A DNA stretch of 64,000 nucleotides from Niebla homalea (lineage: Eukaryota > Ascomycota > Lecanoromycetes > Lecanorales > Ramalinaceae): the NCBI GenBank assembly GCA_019925105.1, contig JAHGAU010000036.1, forward strand, positions 434,001 through 498,000. Reading direction: 5' to 3'. Shown piece by piece: positions 12,423 to 23,046 of this stretch. How positions within the stretch are numbered: the first letter of the stretch is position 1; the number at the start of each line of letters is the position of its first letter. The position numbers and the translations under genes were made by a program. The notes below the pieces were generated by a model. That model was not told the origin of the DNA. It worked only from the letters and a program-made list of their open reading frames with translations, and did not search any database.

Positions 12423-13546
12423 ATGGAGTCTCGTTTTCAAAACCTCATCAGGACATATCATGAGCTGAACAGTGAGAGCATCGATATCTTGCTTCAGGAA
12501 CCTTCTCCTCTCCAATTCATGAAACATGTAACCAAGAATCGACCATTCATTGTCCGGGCAGGTTGTTCAAATTGGCCAGCTGTGAGTAAGTGGAATGAAG
12601 CATACTTGACTCAACGAATGGGAAACAGATGTGTCCGCATCGCGGTTACACCCAATGGGTAAGCGAGGAGAACTCGAAGCGAAGGAATCCATCGATTCAT
12701 TGATGTAGTAATGCCGACGCTCCTACCGCGAATGCTCATGGACCCCGCGTGTATGCGGAACCGTATGAGAGCGAGATGTGTTTCTCGCTATTCTTGAGTA
12801 CATTGGGGTCGGACGAAGCTCGTGCAGAGTCTCATCCTGTCCATTATTCCCAAGCACAGAACGACAATTTACGCAGAGAGTACTCAGCCCTGATTGATGA
12901 TGTCGAGCCAAGCATTGAGTGGGCCGACAATGCCTTGGGAGGTGAAAATGCTTTGGATGCCGTGAACCTCTGGATAGGTACCGAGCGAAGCGTGACTGCG
13001 TTGCACCGAGACAATTACGAGAACGTATATTGTCAGATCCTAGGCCAGAAGCATTTTGTTCTGCTCCCTCCCATTGCAGTATCCGGTGTGAACGAACAAT
13101 GGCTGTCGAGGTGGGTGTACGATCAGAATATGGATCTCCATCCTATTGTAAACGCGGAAAAGATCCCTGTTGCAATATGGGATCCCGATCAGGCTGGGAA
13201 GAACGCAACTGCATCCTCACCGCTTTGCAAACCAATGAGAGTAACCCTTGAGCCAGGTGATATGATGTATTTACCCTCGTGCTGGTACATCCACTCAAGA
13301 TGGCAAGTCTCTCAGCGAATTGCTAACATCGCCAGGTACCACAAGGTCAGCCAATCTCCTTCTGAAGAAGGCATCTCATGCAGCGTCAATTACTGTGGGT
13401 GAGCTGGCAAAAGTTGTGATGATGAGGTTGACCAGTCGCTAGGGTATGATCAAAATTATGATGGGACGATCCCAGCTGCGCTTGACTTCATTCGCAGCGT
13501 GGCCTGGGATGAGACGGCCAGGCACGAGACGGCTAGGACATCCTGA
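12423..13546 (+). CDS. JmjC-domain oxygenase, JMJD7-like
   Basis: Fe(II)/2-oxoglutarate hydroxylase of the cupin type; the human relative JMJD7 hydroxylates lysines of DRG GTPases, and the substrate here is unknown. Model join(12423..12658, 12709..13284, 13336..13394, 13443..13546), 324 residues. Metal ligands are visible as HRD (His178, Asp180) in TALHRDNYENVY and the distal His273 in WYHKVSQ, which is only formed after removing intron 2. The last splice gives NYWYDQNYDG and a short C-terminus ending RTS. The N-terminal NRPFIVRAGCSNWPA is typical of this JmjC class. The start at 12423 (MESRFQNLIRTYHELNS) is preferred to an ATG-less extension upstream because family members begin near it. No histone-reader domain is present, so a histone demethylase role is unlikely. 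Confidence 0.88.
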
Positions 13547-13938
13547 CTTCCAAACATGAGAATTGTCATGTACCGCCCCTGAACAATTCTTCAGTTGATA
13601 CGGCAGAACCCGCGACAGAACAGACTGTCGACACATGATTCGAAGACATCCCCATCTGTCCCAAATTCGTCAACAACCTGCGTGTGATCCATCTGGTACT
13701 TCGTGCTCCTACAAGTGCTCTGCTCGTTCCCGTGGGCGACCTCCGAGAATTTACTTCATGATTATGATTATTGGTGAGTGTAGGTTAGTCTGCCGGCAAT
13801 ACCCTCTCTATATGAAACGCCCGCTCCTGACATCACCAGATCTCATACTGCAGTAAGATCCAGCGCGTGATTGAGAAGCTCTGGCTCATTGGCCCCTTAT
13901 CGCTTCATTGTGCAATAAAGCTACCAAGGCTGTACAAC
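13547..13938. other. Convergent intergenic, JmjC gene / SPB1
   Basis: About 390 bp between two 3' ends. No gene, repeat or RNA recognised. Confidence 0.6.
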
Positions 13939-16485
13939 TCAGCGCTTCTTTTTCGCCAGCCTTTTTTCGGCACGGACATCCTTCTTCAATCTCGAATCAA
14001 CGATCTTGTACTTGCCTTTGACGCCCCTGGGGCGTCCGCTGATACCTCTGTTGCCCCCTTTGGCCACCACGAGCTTCACCTGCTGCTTCGGCTTTTTCTT
14101 GGTCGCCCTCTTCAGCATCCGTGAAATATTAGCAGCCTTGTCCTTCTCACTGACTCCTTCTTCCTCAGCCAGTAAGGCAGACTTCTTGCGTAGTTTTTCG
14201 AGCCGTTGCGCGGCCTTGAATTTCTTCCGATCCTTGGCCTCGCGTACCTTTTTGATGGGTCGAGCATTCAGTGCGCGCAGCTTCTCTTTTATAGCTGCGG
14301 CACCTGCAGCGCTGATGGGTCGGTGAGGTTTACTATGCTTGTTTTCGTCATCGAGAAACCACTCAGGGAGCCCGTCTACGTCGCGGAACGTGTACTTGTT
14401 GAAGCCTTCGTCCATGAGATCTTGCGTGGTCTTCTGACCAGAGGCGACTTGTTGGGCTAGGGTCATGGCTTCAGCAGTGATGATGTCAATGTTCAGACGG
14501 CCGTCGTTATGACGGGGTTCGCCATTGGCTTCCCAGTCCGTTACATTGGACTTGACCACTTCGAAGCCCGCGTTGCTTTCCGGCTCGCTTTGGGACTCTC
14601 CTGATGCATCAACGACTTCGTCGTCAGAGATCTCAATCTCAATGTCTTCTTGGCCTGATCTAGCATCAACTTGTGTCTGAGGCTTCGATAACTGGTCCGT
14701 GGGGGCGCTCTTTGCATCGCCTTCGTCCTGACTGGGACTATCGAGATCAACAGCACTATCATGGTCGTCTTCAATATCAAGTGATCCGATGTCTTTGAAT
14801 ATGTCTTGCTCAAAGAACATGGCAGCTCGGTGAGTAAGCCCATCGTGGCCCTTTGAGTTGCTTGCCCTTGGAAAAATAAGCTTGCCATCCCCTGCAGTCG
14901 CTTCGTCCTCGTCAGCAGAATCATCTATATCCCAATCAAAGTCCTCGCCGCTGTTCTCTCCTCCACCTTCTTTGTCCGAAAATCCCTCAAAGTCTCCATC
15001 ATCCTTTTCTGTTCTGGCTTTTTTGGCTCGATATTTTGCGTCAGCGTGCGACTTCCGCTCTTGATATCGATCGTAGAGAGCATCTAGCTCTGTGTCCAGC
15101 TTGTCCCCATCATCGTCACTATCCTCATCTGACCAAGCATCATCCTCCGGGTCTTCAGCCTGCACCGGTACGCCCATGTTGAACCTGGCCACCTTCTCGA
15201 TCGCTCCAGCCCTATCAACATCCCTCAAGCGAAACACATTGTCTCTACCACTAGGACCTTCTTGCTCCAGGCCAATATCTGTGGGTGTCGTCATGTGTAG
15301 CTGCATCCGAACTACCTCCTTCTGCCTTTTCTCGTTTTCTCGCCGCCGCTCTCGCTTCTTACGTGCATTAGTAGCATCATTCAATTTCTCCAGCTCCCCT
15401 TGGATTTTCAGATCCTCATCCATCGATGTTACTTCTGCAACCTCTTCACCTGGGGCCGCTTCCGAAACTTCTTTCTTCTTAATTGAGAAGCCAAAGATTT
15501 CCCGAGCCTTCAGTCTCCACTTGAGCAGGATCTTAAACTCTTTCCGTCCAAGGACCTTTAGATCTGAGCAGCACTGCCTGACTTCATCAGTAGTTTCAGG
15601 TAATCTGTCGAGAGCTGCAAGAGCAATATCCCCTTTGTCCTTCTGCTCAAACGTCAATTGATTGAGGCTACCCAGCATGGCGATCGGATCCGCCGTCTGT
15701 ACGAACTCGCTCGCCGTTGCATTCCTGAACTGGATATAGTCTCCCTCTTCATATCCCTCCCTCTTCCTCTTCTTCTTTTCCGGATTAAAGACCTTGGCTT
15801 CGTTATTGGGCGTCGGGTTGGAGAGCTCCGCAAAAACGGTCTTTGAATCCAGAAATCTGGGATCAATCCTCGTGGGCGCCTTGAAACCTCGGCAGACGAC
15901 AAATATCTCTGCTGACACATTTCTCGACGAAGGCGGTTTGGTGGCCTCGACTTTTGAGAACAATTGGCTGAATACCCAAAGCAGGGCATTGTAGTCTTTT
16001 GACCTGAACACTTTCGTCACGAATGTGCCTCCCTCCATCAAAAACTCTGTCGCCAGCTTCAGAGCTTGCAGCACCAATTCGGCCTGTGAGAAGGCATCTT
16101 GTACCCATGCTGTACCGACATTCGGTGCCCCATCATGCAAGACCGTATCGGCCTTCCAGGTCTTCAGATGCCCTCGAATAGTGGCGCGGCATTTGTCCGT
16201 CGTGATATCACTTTGGAAGGTGACCGCTCTTGGGATTGGTTTGATCGGCGCAAGATCTACTCCGAGGATCATGGTGTTATTCGCAGGCATAGTCTCTGCA
16301 GCGACCTGACACCATGATCCTGGCGCCGCGCAGAGATCAAGCACGACTCGAGATTTCTCCAGGAAGCCATACTTGCGATTGAGCTGGATGAGCTTGAACG
16401 CAGCCCGGGCGCGGTAACCCTTTTCTTTCGCCAGACGGTACCATTTGTCTATTCGTCCTTTTCCGGTCTTCTTTTGAAAACCCAT
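13939..16485 (-). CDS. SPB1: Spb1, rRNA 2'-O-methyltransferase of the large-subunit pathway
   Basis: Nucleolar SAM-dependent methyltransferase that modifies the A-loop of 25S rRNA during 60S assembly. One exon, 848 residues, normal for the family. The start is the Met of [20 protein letters not shown], although the frame stays open for 67 more codons upstream. That upstream stretch looks like a 5' UTR with an intron at 16495-16569 (GTAAGC donor, TTTTGCAG acceptor) ending ten bases before the ATG. Domains in order: FtsJ/RrmJ methyltransferase (residues ~20-205, SAM motif [16 protein letters not shown]), a middle Spb1 domain (~230-390), a long acidic and lysine-rich stretch, and the basic Spb1 C-terminal domain (~640-845) ending [10 protein letters not shown]. 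Divergent from the gene at 16777. Confidence 0.95.
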   Translation of the reverse strand: MGFQKKTGKGRIDKWYRLAKEKGYRARAAFKLIQLNRKYGFLEKSRVVLDLCAAPGSWCQVAAETMPANNTMILGVDLAPIKPIPRAVTFQSDITTDKCRATIRGHLKTWKADTVLHDGAPNVGTAWVQDAFSQAELVLQALKLATEFLMEGGTFVTKVFRSKDYNALLWVFSQLFSKVEATKPPSSRNVSAEIFVVCRGFKAPTRIDPRFLDSKTVFAELSNPTPNNEAKVFNPEKKKRKREGYEEGDYIQFRNATASEFVQTADPIAMLGSLNQLTFEQKDKGDIALAALDRLPETTDEVRQCCSDLKVLGRKEFKILLKWRLKAREIFGFSIKKKEVSEAAPGEEVAEVTSMDEDLKIQGELEKLNDATNARKKRERRRENEKRQKEVVRMQLHMTTPTDIGLEQEGPSGRDNVFRLRDVDRAGAIEKVARFNMGVPVQAEDPEDDAWSDEDSDDDGDKLDTELDALYDRYQERKSHADAKYRAKKARTEKDDGDFEGFSDKEGGGENSGEDFDWDIDDSADEDEATAGDGKLIFPRASNSKGHDGLTHRAAMFFEQDIFKDIGSLDIEDDHDSAVDLDSPSQDEGDAKSAPTDQLSKPQTQVDARSGQEDIEIEISDDEVVDASGESQSEPESNAGFEVVKSNVTDWEANGEPRHNDGRLNIDIITAEAMTLAQQVASGQKTTQDLMDEGFNKYTFRDVDGLPEWFLDDENKHSKPHRPISAAGAAAIKEKLRALNARPIKKVREAKDRKKFKAAQRLEKLRKKSALLAEEEGVSEKDKAANISRMLKRATKKKPKQQVKLVVAKGGNRGISGRPRGVKGKYKIVDSRLKKDVRAEKRLAKKKR

Positions 16486-16776
16486 TGCGCCTATCTGCAA
16501 AAGGGGGGAGTTGCTGTAAAGCCTTGTCAAATGTGCTGAATGCCGGCCGCCAGAAAAATGCTCGCTTACCTTAAGCTTCAGGGTGTTATCGATAAGGTCC
16601 TTAGTGCCTTGATGACTGATGGAAACATCATGTGGGATGCGACTGGACCCAAGACTTAGGTACCTTTGTGCTGGCAACATTTTCATCTTTGGTATCAGCA
16701 GGATGCTGATTGATACTAATCACAGAGGATGATGCTGGCAACTTTCTGATCACCCTCGAAGGCTCATTCATCCTCC

Positions 16777-19401
16777 ATGGGACCTCGAAAGCGCTCGAAA
16801 CCAAATCCAAAGGCAGAAACAAAGGCGAGCACTAGCTCTCAAGCCCAGGACGGAGGGGACCTACCTTCTGACATTCAAGGGGAAGCAGGGGCAGACCCTC
16901 CCCTGGCTGCTCAAAAAGATGCAAATCCTACAATATCAGCGCTAGAGGCCTCTGAAAGCGCCAACAGCGGTAGCAATGGCGCAGACACGTCTCTATCAAG
17001 CAAGTCCTGGTATGGAGGGACTTGGCCACGTGGTAAGAAGGCAACTCCGGTAACCCAGGTTGCAAAGGAAAGCATCTCCGCAGCAGCTGGCGCTGCTCAA
17101 GAGGCTGTAGCAAAAGCGCGATCGAGAACCCCACCATTGCCTTCCACACCATTGAAATCGTCTCCGGCATACAGAAGGCTGGGAAGTTCGAGCAGGTCAT
17201 TGCCCCTTGCTGCGACTACTACTAAGCTGCACATCACTTCAAACAATCCTGGCAAAATGGCCGAAAATGGACAGGATGCTCGAGCAGTATCGACAGCCTC
17301 AAGCTCTGATAAAGCAAATGATAGAAGCAGCCCATCATCCGTGGAAACAGTAAAGGGAGGCTCGACAGTTTCGACATTAGTCGAAAACCAAGGCCAGGTC
17401 GATGCTAAGGAGGTCGATTCCGCTGCTCCTGAACCAGAAGGCAGTGTTCAGGATCAGGCCGTATCGAATCAGGAGTCAGCAGGCTGGTTGACCTGGTTCT
17501 CCCGGACAGAACAGGCCAAAGCATTAAACAATGATTCGTCTGTAAAAGAGCCTGCATCAGTGCCCACCGACACAGTCACCAGTAATGAGCCTTCAGAGGC
17601 CGCAATCAAAGCTGTAACACCCAGTACTCATACTCCAATCGAGCAGACAACTACAACTGTGGAGCGGTCTACGCCTCAAGATGCAGCGAGTTCAGCGTCG
17701 AAATCTTGGCTTAACCTGTGGGGCAATTCCAACACGCCATCAAAATCGCAGTCAACGTCCCTTTCTACAGGTACAACAGAAAATGTGAAGGGAGAGTTAG
17801 GAAGTCCAAAACTGAATGATTCGAAAGCGGGCGAACATGACAAACCAAGCTCAGTCGATCTTTCGAAAAGTGCAGAATCAGAAGAGCAAGCCAAATCATC
17901 TACTTGGGCGTTCTGGTCTCGAGATGGCAACGGCAAGAAGTCTGGAGACGACAAGGGAGAACTAGCATTGGCGGGCTCGCCTTCCCAGTCGAAACCGGAA
18001 ACGGACACTGTGGACGAGATCAAAGGGATTCCCAGAAAGGTCGAAAAGCGTCAAAGACCCAAGTCTCAAGAAGTGACAGATGAGGGCAGCAATGCTCAAG
18101 GCATCACAACTGATTCAAAGAAAGGATCAAAACCATTATCATCTGCTGCAGCTCCCAAGGCAAAGAGTGCCAAAGATTCGACGGCCAAAGCCAAGGCTGA
18201 GCCTGCAAATTTGCTACTTCCTACCTTTGAGGGCACATATGCGTCGGCCGGCCGGCCAGGTCTGATCCAGCAATTAGCTCGTTGGCTTCCCTTCACATCT
18301 TCCTCGAACAGCTCCAAGCACGTCGATAAAATTCCGAACCCTCCTCGTATCCGCAACGCGCTAGTAATCGGCGTCCATGGTTTCTTCCCCGCGCCATTAG
18401 TCCGCTCTTTCCTTGGTCAACCGACAGGAACTAGCATCCGTTTTGCAAACAGTGCGGCTGCAGCTGTACAGAAGTGGACTCAAAGTAAGGGCTACGCGTG
18501 CGAGATCGAGAAAGTCGCCTTGGAAGGCGAAGGCAAGATTGCAGAGCGAATAGAACTCCTCTGGAATCTACTGCTCAATTGGATTGATAAGATTCGGAGG
18601 GCTGACTTTGTCTTCGTCGCATGCCACAGCCAAGGATGTCCTGTGGCATTAATGCTAGTCGCGAAGCTCATAGCAATGGGTTGTGTGTCATCGGCCCGCA
18701 TTGGGGTTTGTGCAATGGCTGGGGTCAATCTGGGACCGTTCATTGACTACAAGTCCAGATGGATAGGGGCTACCGCCCTTGAGCTCTTCGATTTTGCAAA
18801 CCAGGAAAGCAAAGTCTCAAAGGAATATCAGACAGCCCTTGACACGGCCTTGAAATTCGGAGTGAAGATTGTCTATGTAGGCAGCATCGATGACCAGTTG
18901 GTGTCTCTTGAGTCATCCACTTTTGGTATTGTCAACCATCCTCACATCTACCGAGCTGTCTTTGTCGATGGTCGCGTGCATGCTCCGGATTTCTTGAGTC
19001 ACCTCGTCGGCTTTGCTCTTAAGCTCCGCAATCTTGGCGTCTCCGACCATGGGCTCATTCGTGAGCTCTCCTCGCCTTTGGCGGGAAGTCTCTACAGTGG
19101 TGAGGGACATTCACGCATCTATGAGGATGAGGGAGTCTACTCCCTAGCTATTGAGTATGCACTACAAACGTCGTCTTTGGGGAGCATACCCATACAGGTC
19201 CACACTGACGGCGCAGGACTGGGTCAGAATCCATATATCCTACCATTCGCCATGCGAGGACTCTTGGAAGAGGACTTTGTGCGGACCGAGCTGTACGGTG
19301 AGATCACCGAGCTGATTCGGCAATTTGATGACTGGAAGCCTTCTACCAAGGTATTGAAGGATGTCAAGTTCCGGTTGGAAGGCGTTCGATCGAAACTTTG
19401 A
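16777..19401 (+). CDS. Large protein with C-terminal alpha/beta-hydrolase-like domain, YML020W-like
   Basis: Single exon, 874 residues, function unknown. Residues 1-520 are Ser/Thr/Lys-rich low complexity; within them two short tryptophan motifs recur (SWYGGTWPRG, GWLTWFSR, SWLNLWGN, TWAFWSRDG), spaced through the disordered part. From ~525 a compact domain begins: RNALVIGVHGFFPAPLVRS, then the putative nucleophile elbow VACHSQGCPVAL, and later VYVGSIDDQLVSLESS and VDGRVHAPDF, which could supply the Asp and His of a Ser-hydrolase triad. The usual first Gly of G-x-S-x-G is Cys. I recall a similar uncharacterised yeast protein, YML020W, but this match is from memory. Divergent from SPB1 across 291 bp. 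Confidence 0.7.
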   Translation: MGPRKRSKPNPKAETKASTSSQAQDGGDLPSDIQGEAGADPPLAAQKDANPTISALEASESANSGSNGADTSLSSKSWYGGTWPRGKKATPVTQVAKESISAAAGAAQEAVAKARSRTPPLPSTPLKSSPAYRRLGSSSRSLPLAATTTKLHITSNNPGKMAENGQDARAVSTASSSDKANDRSSPSSVETVKGGSTVSTLVENQGQVDAKEVDSAAPEPEGSVQDQAVSNQESAGWLTWFSRTEQAKALNNDSSVKEPASVPTDTVTSNEPSEAAIKAVTPSTHTPIEQTTTTVERSTPQDAASSASKSWLNLWGNSNTPSKSQSTSLSTGTTENVKGELGSPKLNDSKAGEHDKPSSVDLSKSAESEEQAKSSTWAFWSRDGNGKKSGDDKGELALAGSPSQSKPETDTVDEIKGIPRKVEKRQRPKSQEVTDEGSNAQGITTDSKKGSKPLSSAAAPKAKSAKDSTAKAKAEPANLLLPTFEGTYASAGRPGLIQQLARWLPFTSSSNSSKHVDKIPNPPRIRNALVIGVHGFFPAPLVRSFLGQPTGTSIRFANSAAAAVQKWTQSKGYACEIEKVALEGEGKIAERIELLWNLLLNWIDKIRRADFVFVACHSQGCPVALMLVAKLIAMGCVSSARIGVCAMAGVNLGPFIDYKSRWIGATALELFDFANQESKVSKEYQTALDTALKFGVKIVYVGSIDDQLVSLESSTFGIVNHPHIYRAVFVDGRVHAPDFLSHLVGFALKLRNLGVSDHGLIRELSSPLAGSLYSGEGHSRIYEDEGVYSLAIEYALQTSSLGSIPIQVHTDGAGLGQNPYILPFAMRGLLEEDFVRTELYGEITELIRQFDDWKPSTKVLKDVKFRLEGVRSKL

Positions 19402-20696
19402 TTTTGATGAATTAGCGAGAGATTTTCCTACTGTTCTATGCATGGAGCCGTTGGAAGCATGGCGATGGCGCTATGCCGGTATGCCCTGGAATTGGCCCAG
19501 GTAGGTAATGCATGGTATTAGACAAACAAGCTTAACGCGTGAATGATAGCTGTGAAGCACAAGTCGGTGTCTGAGCAAAGTTAGCCATTTGATCAAGCTC
19601 TGCACGGTATCAACGACGTTTCTTTCTCATAGCCACTGGTTCTGCCACGGTACTGGACTGAGCATCACATTCAAGTCAATATTATTGTTGGTTAAAGCAA
19701 TGTTTCGCCAGTATTTCGCCTTCGAAACCTACATCCTCGCCCAGATTCGCTTTGATAGAGCCAGATGCTGCCTTTGTATTGCCCTTTCCAAATTAGTTCG
19801 TCTACGCTCTGCAATTTGATTCTCCATCTTAAACGCGTTGAGAACTTTTAACACCAAACTTTGCCACAAGATTGCCCATGCTCTAACGCTCCTACTTACT
19901 TGTCACGAAACTTTTCAAACTTCCAGAGCCAGATCCGCCACACAGCTATCCTATGTCAACTCTGGCTCTGGGCCTTCGTAACTCTCCTTCTTGCTTGCGG
20001 TCTACGTTCCGGCTCGCGATCTCGTACCTGTGCTAGCCCTGAAGCAATCGCAAGTCTCCAGCATTGCTCTTTATCAATTGCGCAGTGAGCTTGCCATCTC
20101 AACCTAAGACTCTCGCTACTTTTCCGTGCCACAGATGATTCAAAAGCTCACTCATTAGCCGTTCCCACATGAGCGTTTCTTGTCTGTGATCATTTTTCGG
20201 AGATCGGACCTTGTTCTGTCACCAAAGTTTTGGCATCTCTATGTGGACTGTTTGGAGCCTTCAGGTCGGGTTTACGCCTCCGGCGGGAGATGATAGTACA
20301 AAGAGTCTGATCTTGAGAGGGTGCTTGATACTTTACCGACCGAGTTTTCATTTTTCAAGAGAAAGAGACGTGAATCTGGTTGCAAGAGAAAGCGACGAGT
20401 TTACAAATGTGAGGGACTCGCAATGCAGGTGTAAGATGGTCATTGCAGCCTCCATCTCATCGACGATAAGAGTCGTGCAAATGGAAGCATTGAGAGCTCA
20501 TTTAAAATAGGTATGTACAAGGCTCGAGCTGATGAGTTGGTTCACATACTCGTATGACGTCCAGTCCTTGCTCTATGTAACGATCCCATGTTTCCTCCTT
20601 TTGCTTTCGGTGCCTTCCGAACCAAACGCCATTTACCAACACCAAGATAGATGAGCTTTGATTTCTTCCGACTTACGGCCGGAGGTATCGACTGCT
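19402..20696. other. Convergent intergenic, hydrolase-like gene / YPT7
   Basis: 1.3 kb between two 3' ends, long for this gene-dense part. Short frames occur on the + strand (19589-19819, 20211-20510) without family resemblance. No RNA gene or repeat seen. Confidence 0.5.
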
Positions 20697-21626
20697 TTAA
20701 CATGCGCAACCATCGTTCCCCCGGTCCAGATTGATATCGATGGGATCGGAAAAGTCACCGCTAAATTCCTCCGACTCTTCTTGCGCCAGTGCGTTCTTGG
20801 CAATAACTACAGCCTCTAGTCAGCGAATGGCTCTCCATGGGTCTGCCATTTGGCCAAGGAATTGGATCGTCAAACCTTCGAAAGCTTGCTCGACGTTGAC
20901 CGCCTCCTTGGCACTGGTCTCGAAATAAGGTATATTGCCCTTCGATTGGCAGAAGGTCATTGCTCTCCGTTGCGATATCGCTCGCTTGCTCTCTTCGACA
21001 TCGATCTTGTTACCGATGACAACCTGTCCTCGCCACATCAATCTCGAGGTCATGCCGTCATGGGTGACCCAGGAGTCCACCTACAAAAGGAAAATTATCA
21101 GGCTCTCGGGGCCCAGCTTGGATTAGGAACTCGTCCCGCCAGGCATCCAGTGTTTCGAATGATTTGGAGTTGTTGACGTCGTAGACAAGGACGCAGCAGT
21201 CGGCGCCCCGGTAGAATGCCACGCCTAGTGATTGAAAGCGTTCTTGGCCTGCGGTGTCCCATATCTGCAGGCTTGGGTTTTAGACGCTGACAAAGGATGT
21301 GGTCCGGGGGGCCGGTTGGAGTGGTGTACCTGCATTGTGACTAACCGATCGTCTACCATAACCTCTTTCGTGAGGAAGTCAGCCCCTATCGTGGCTTTGT
21401 AGCTGGCGCTGAATTTCTTGTTGACCTGAGCGCTGGTGAGCGACTTGCTACAGGAGCATCATGCAAGCCTGCAATGCGTACATATTGGTTCATTAAACTC
21501 GTCTTGCCGACGCCACTGTCCCCAAGGATAATTACCTAAGCGGAGGGTGTCAGGAACGGTAGAGGGTGAAGGCGACATTCCGAGTTTCTTCAGTACCTTC
21601 AGGAGGACCTTCTTCCTCGAAGCCAT
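20697..21626 (-). CDS. YPT7: Rab7-family GTPase Ypt7
   Basis: Vacuolar/late-endosomal Rab GTPase that drives homotypic vacuole fusion and autophagosome-vacuole fusion through HOPS. Model complement(join(20697..20806, 20876..21023, 21085..21264, 21330..21425, 21482..21535, 21597..21626)), six exons, 205 residues. Switches and nucleotide motifs are intact: GDSGVGKT (15-22), the effector region with TIGADF, WDTAGQE (62-68), NKID (124-127), ETSAK (154-158). The C-terminus is [18 protein letters not shown] followed by DGCAC, a Rab CxC prenylation end. Every junction restores the family sequence (for example [24 protein letters not shown]). No single exon exceeds 60 codons, so the gene is nearly invisible as open frames. 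Divergent from ATG16. Confidence 0.96.
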
Positions 21627-22119
21627 ATTGGCAAAGTTGCGCGCGTCGGCTGCAAGAAGCTGGGGTCTTCCCGCCGTTCAAGGTTTCGTCTTCGCTTTCT
21701 TTCTCGGGTAGTAGTATAGATTGGAATCTCTAGTGGCTTTGTGATGGAGAGCCTGAAAAGAGTGGAAGGGCTGTAATGGTGAAAGGAATATCCGATGGTC
21801 GAGAGCGGTTTTATTGGCGTGAATGAGTTGAGGTGGAATGATAGCTCTTGCCCTGCCACATGATGCTAGATGATGCTAGGCAGCCTAGGCTGAAGCTGGC
21901 TAGATTTATTATATCACGGGAGCTTGAAAGCGGATGTTCCGCTCCGATATAACAGTTCCGTAATTAATCTGCCCGAGCATTCACTCATCTGTCAAATTTT
22001 GTGAATAAACTACGGCGAAGTGAAGTCTTCCGACAGGATCCACTTTGATAGATTGTAGTGAATGTCCAGGTAGATGGATTTCTGAGCAAGACATGATGTG
22101 ATTGTCCTGGTTGAGGACT
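21627..22119. promoter_or_regulatory. Shared promoter region of YPT7 and ATG16
   Basis: 493 bp between divergent starts of two genes of the vacuole/autophagy route. Contains a pair GATGCTAGATGATGCTAG near 21862-21880. No TATA box recognised. Confidence 0.55.
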
Positions 22120-22806
22120 ATGCCATCCTGGCTCGACGAATACCTCACTGGTCTGCAAGAGCGCGACAGGCATGAGAAAGCCAACGAGGGCTTGTACCAG
22201 AGCTGTTAGTCCTGCGCAATACCCTTCTAATCATCCAACCGCCGAGAGTACTCACCAGTGCCAGATGCGAAAATAGCCGACAAGAACGCATCGTTGCAAT
22301 CTCACATCTCCCCGGAGCCTCAGGCAGGGTCCTCAGGTCCACACGCCTCTCCCACACCTCAAGACCGGAAAAGCCTCCAGATTTCGAAGAAAGCAGCCCC
22401 ATCAGCACGCCCGGCCGCGGCCAATGAAGCTCTGCCGCAGATTAGACAGGACCTAGCAGAAGCCCAACGCAGCCGGGGTGTGCTCGAAGGCCGCCTCCAC
22501 TCGGTGACCGAGGAGCTCCGAAAAGTAAGGATCCAATCGAGCCTCGACATTAAGGGAATACAGGACCTCGGTAAAGAAAAGGACATGTTGATGAGGCGGG
22601 TAAGGGACAGGGATGAAGAGATCAGGGGCAAGGCAAAATTACTGGAAGATGTGCATGACGAGACGGTAAGCCTGACACTGCAGCTGAACATGGCGGATGA
22701 GCGGGTGAGGAAGGTGGAGGAGGAGAATAAAGAGCTGGTGGAAAGGTGGATGAAGAGGATGGGGGAGGAAGCAGAGGAGATGAACGAAAAGTCAGAGTTT
22801 TCATAG
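22120..22806 (+). CDS. ATG16: Autophagy protein Atg16
   Basis: Coiled-coil scaffold that binds Atg5-Atg12 and directs Atg8 lipidation at the growing phagophore. Model join(22120..22204, 22259..22806), 210 residues. Exon 1 encodes MPSWLDEYLTGLQERDRHEK, an amphipathic Atg5-binding helix typical of the family (short start, acidic and Leu-rich). The intron has a GTTAGT donor and CTAATC branch. After a Pro/Ser linker, residues ~85-205 form a continuous coiled coil (LEGRLHSVTEELRKVR, LEDVHDETVSLTLQLNMADE, KVEEENKELVERW). No WD40 domain, as expected in fungi. Convergent with DOT1. Confidence 0.88.
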
Positions 22807-23046
22807 GAGGCATGATTGCACGAGTGACAATGATCATGATACTGATACACATCACACATTTCAACGTCTCGTCTACTGCGTCTAATCTACGAATGCTCAT
22901 CTAAAAATACACGGGTATCATCACTTCTTGGGACTGCCCTTCCAACACCTTGCCACGATTCATATCGAAACAGATGCTGCCAAAAAAAAACACAAAAACT
23001 CATAGCTCTCCCTACAAATGCAAAGTGCTTCTTAAGGGAGCAACTT

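Noticed and set aside
16486..16686. 67-residue N-terminal extension of Spb1
   Set aside because: The family starts at [10 protein letters not shown]; the upstream frame contains a good intron (16495-16569) and is better explained as 5' UTR.
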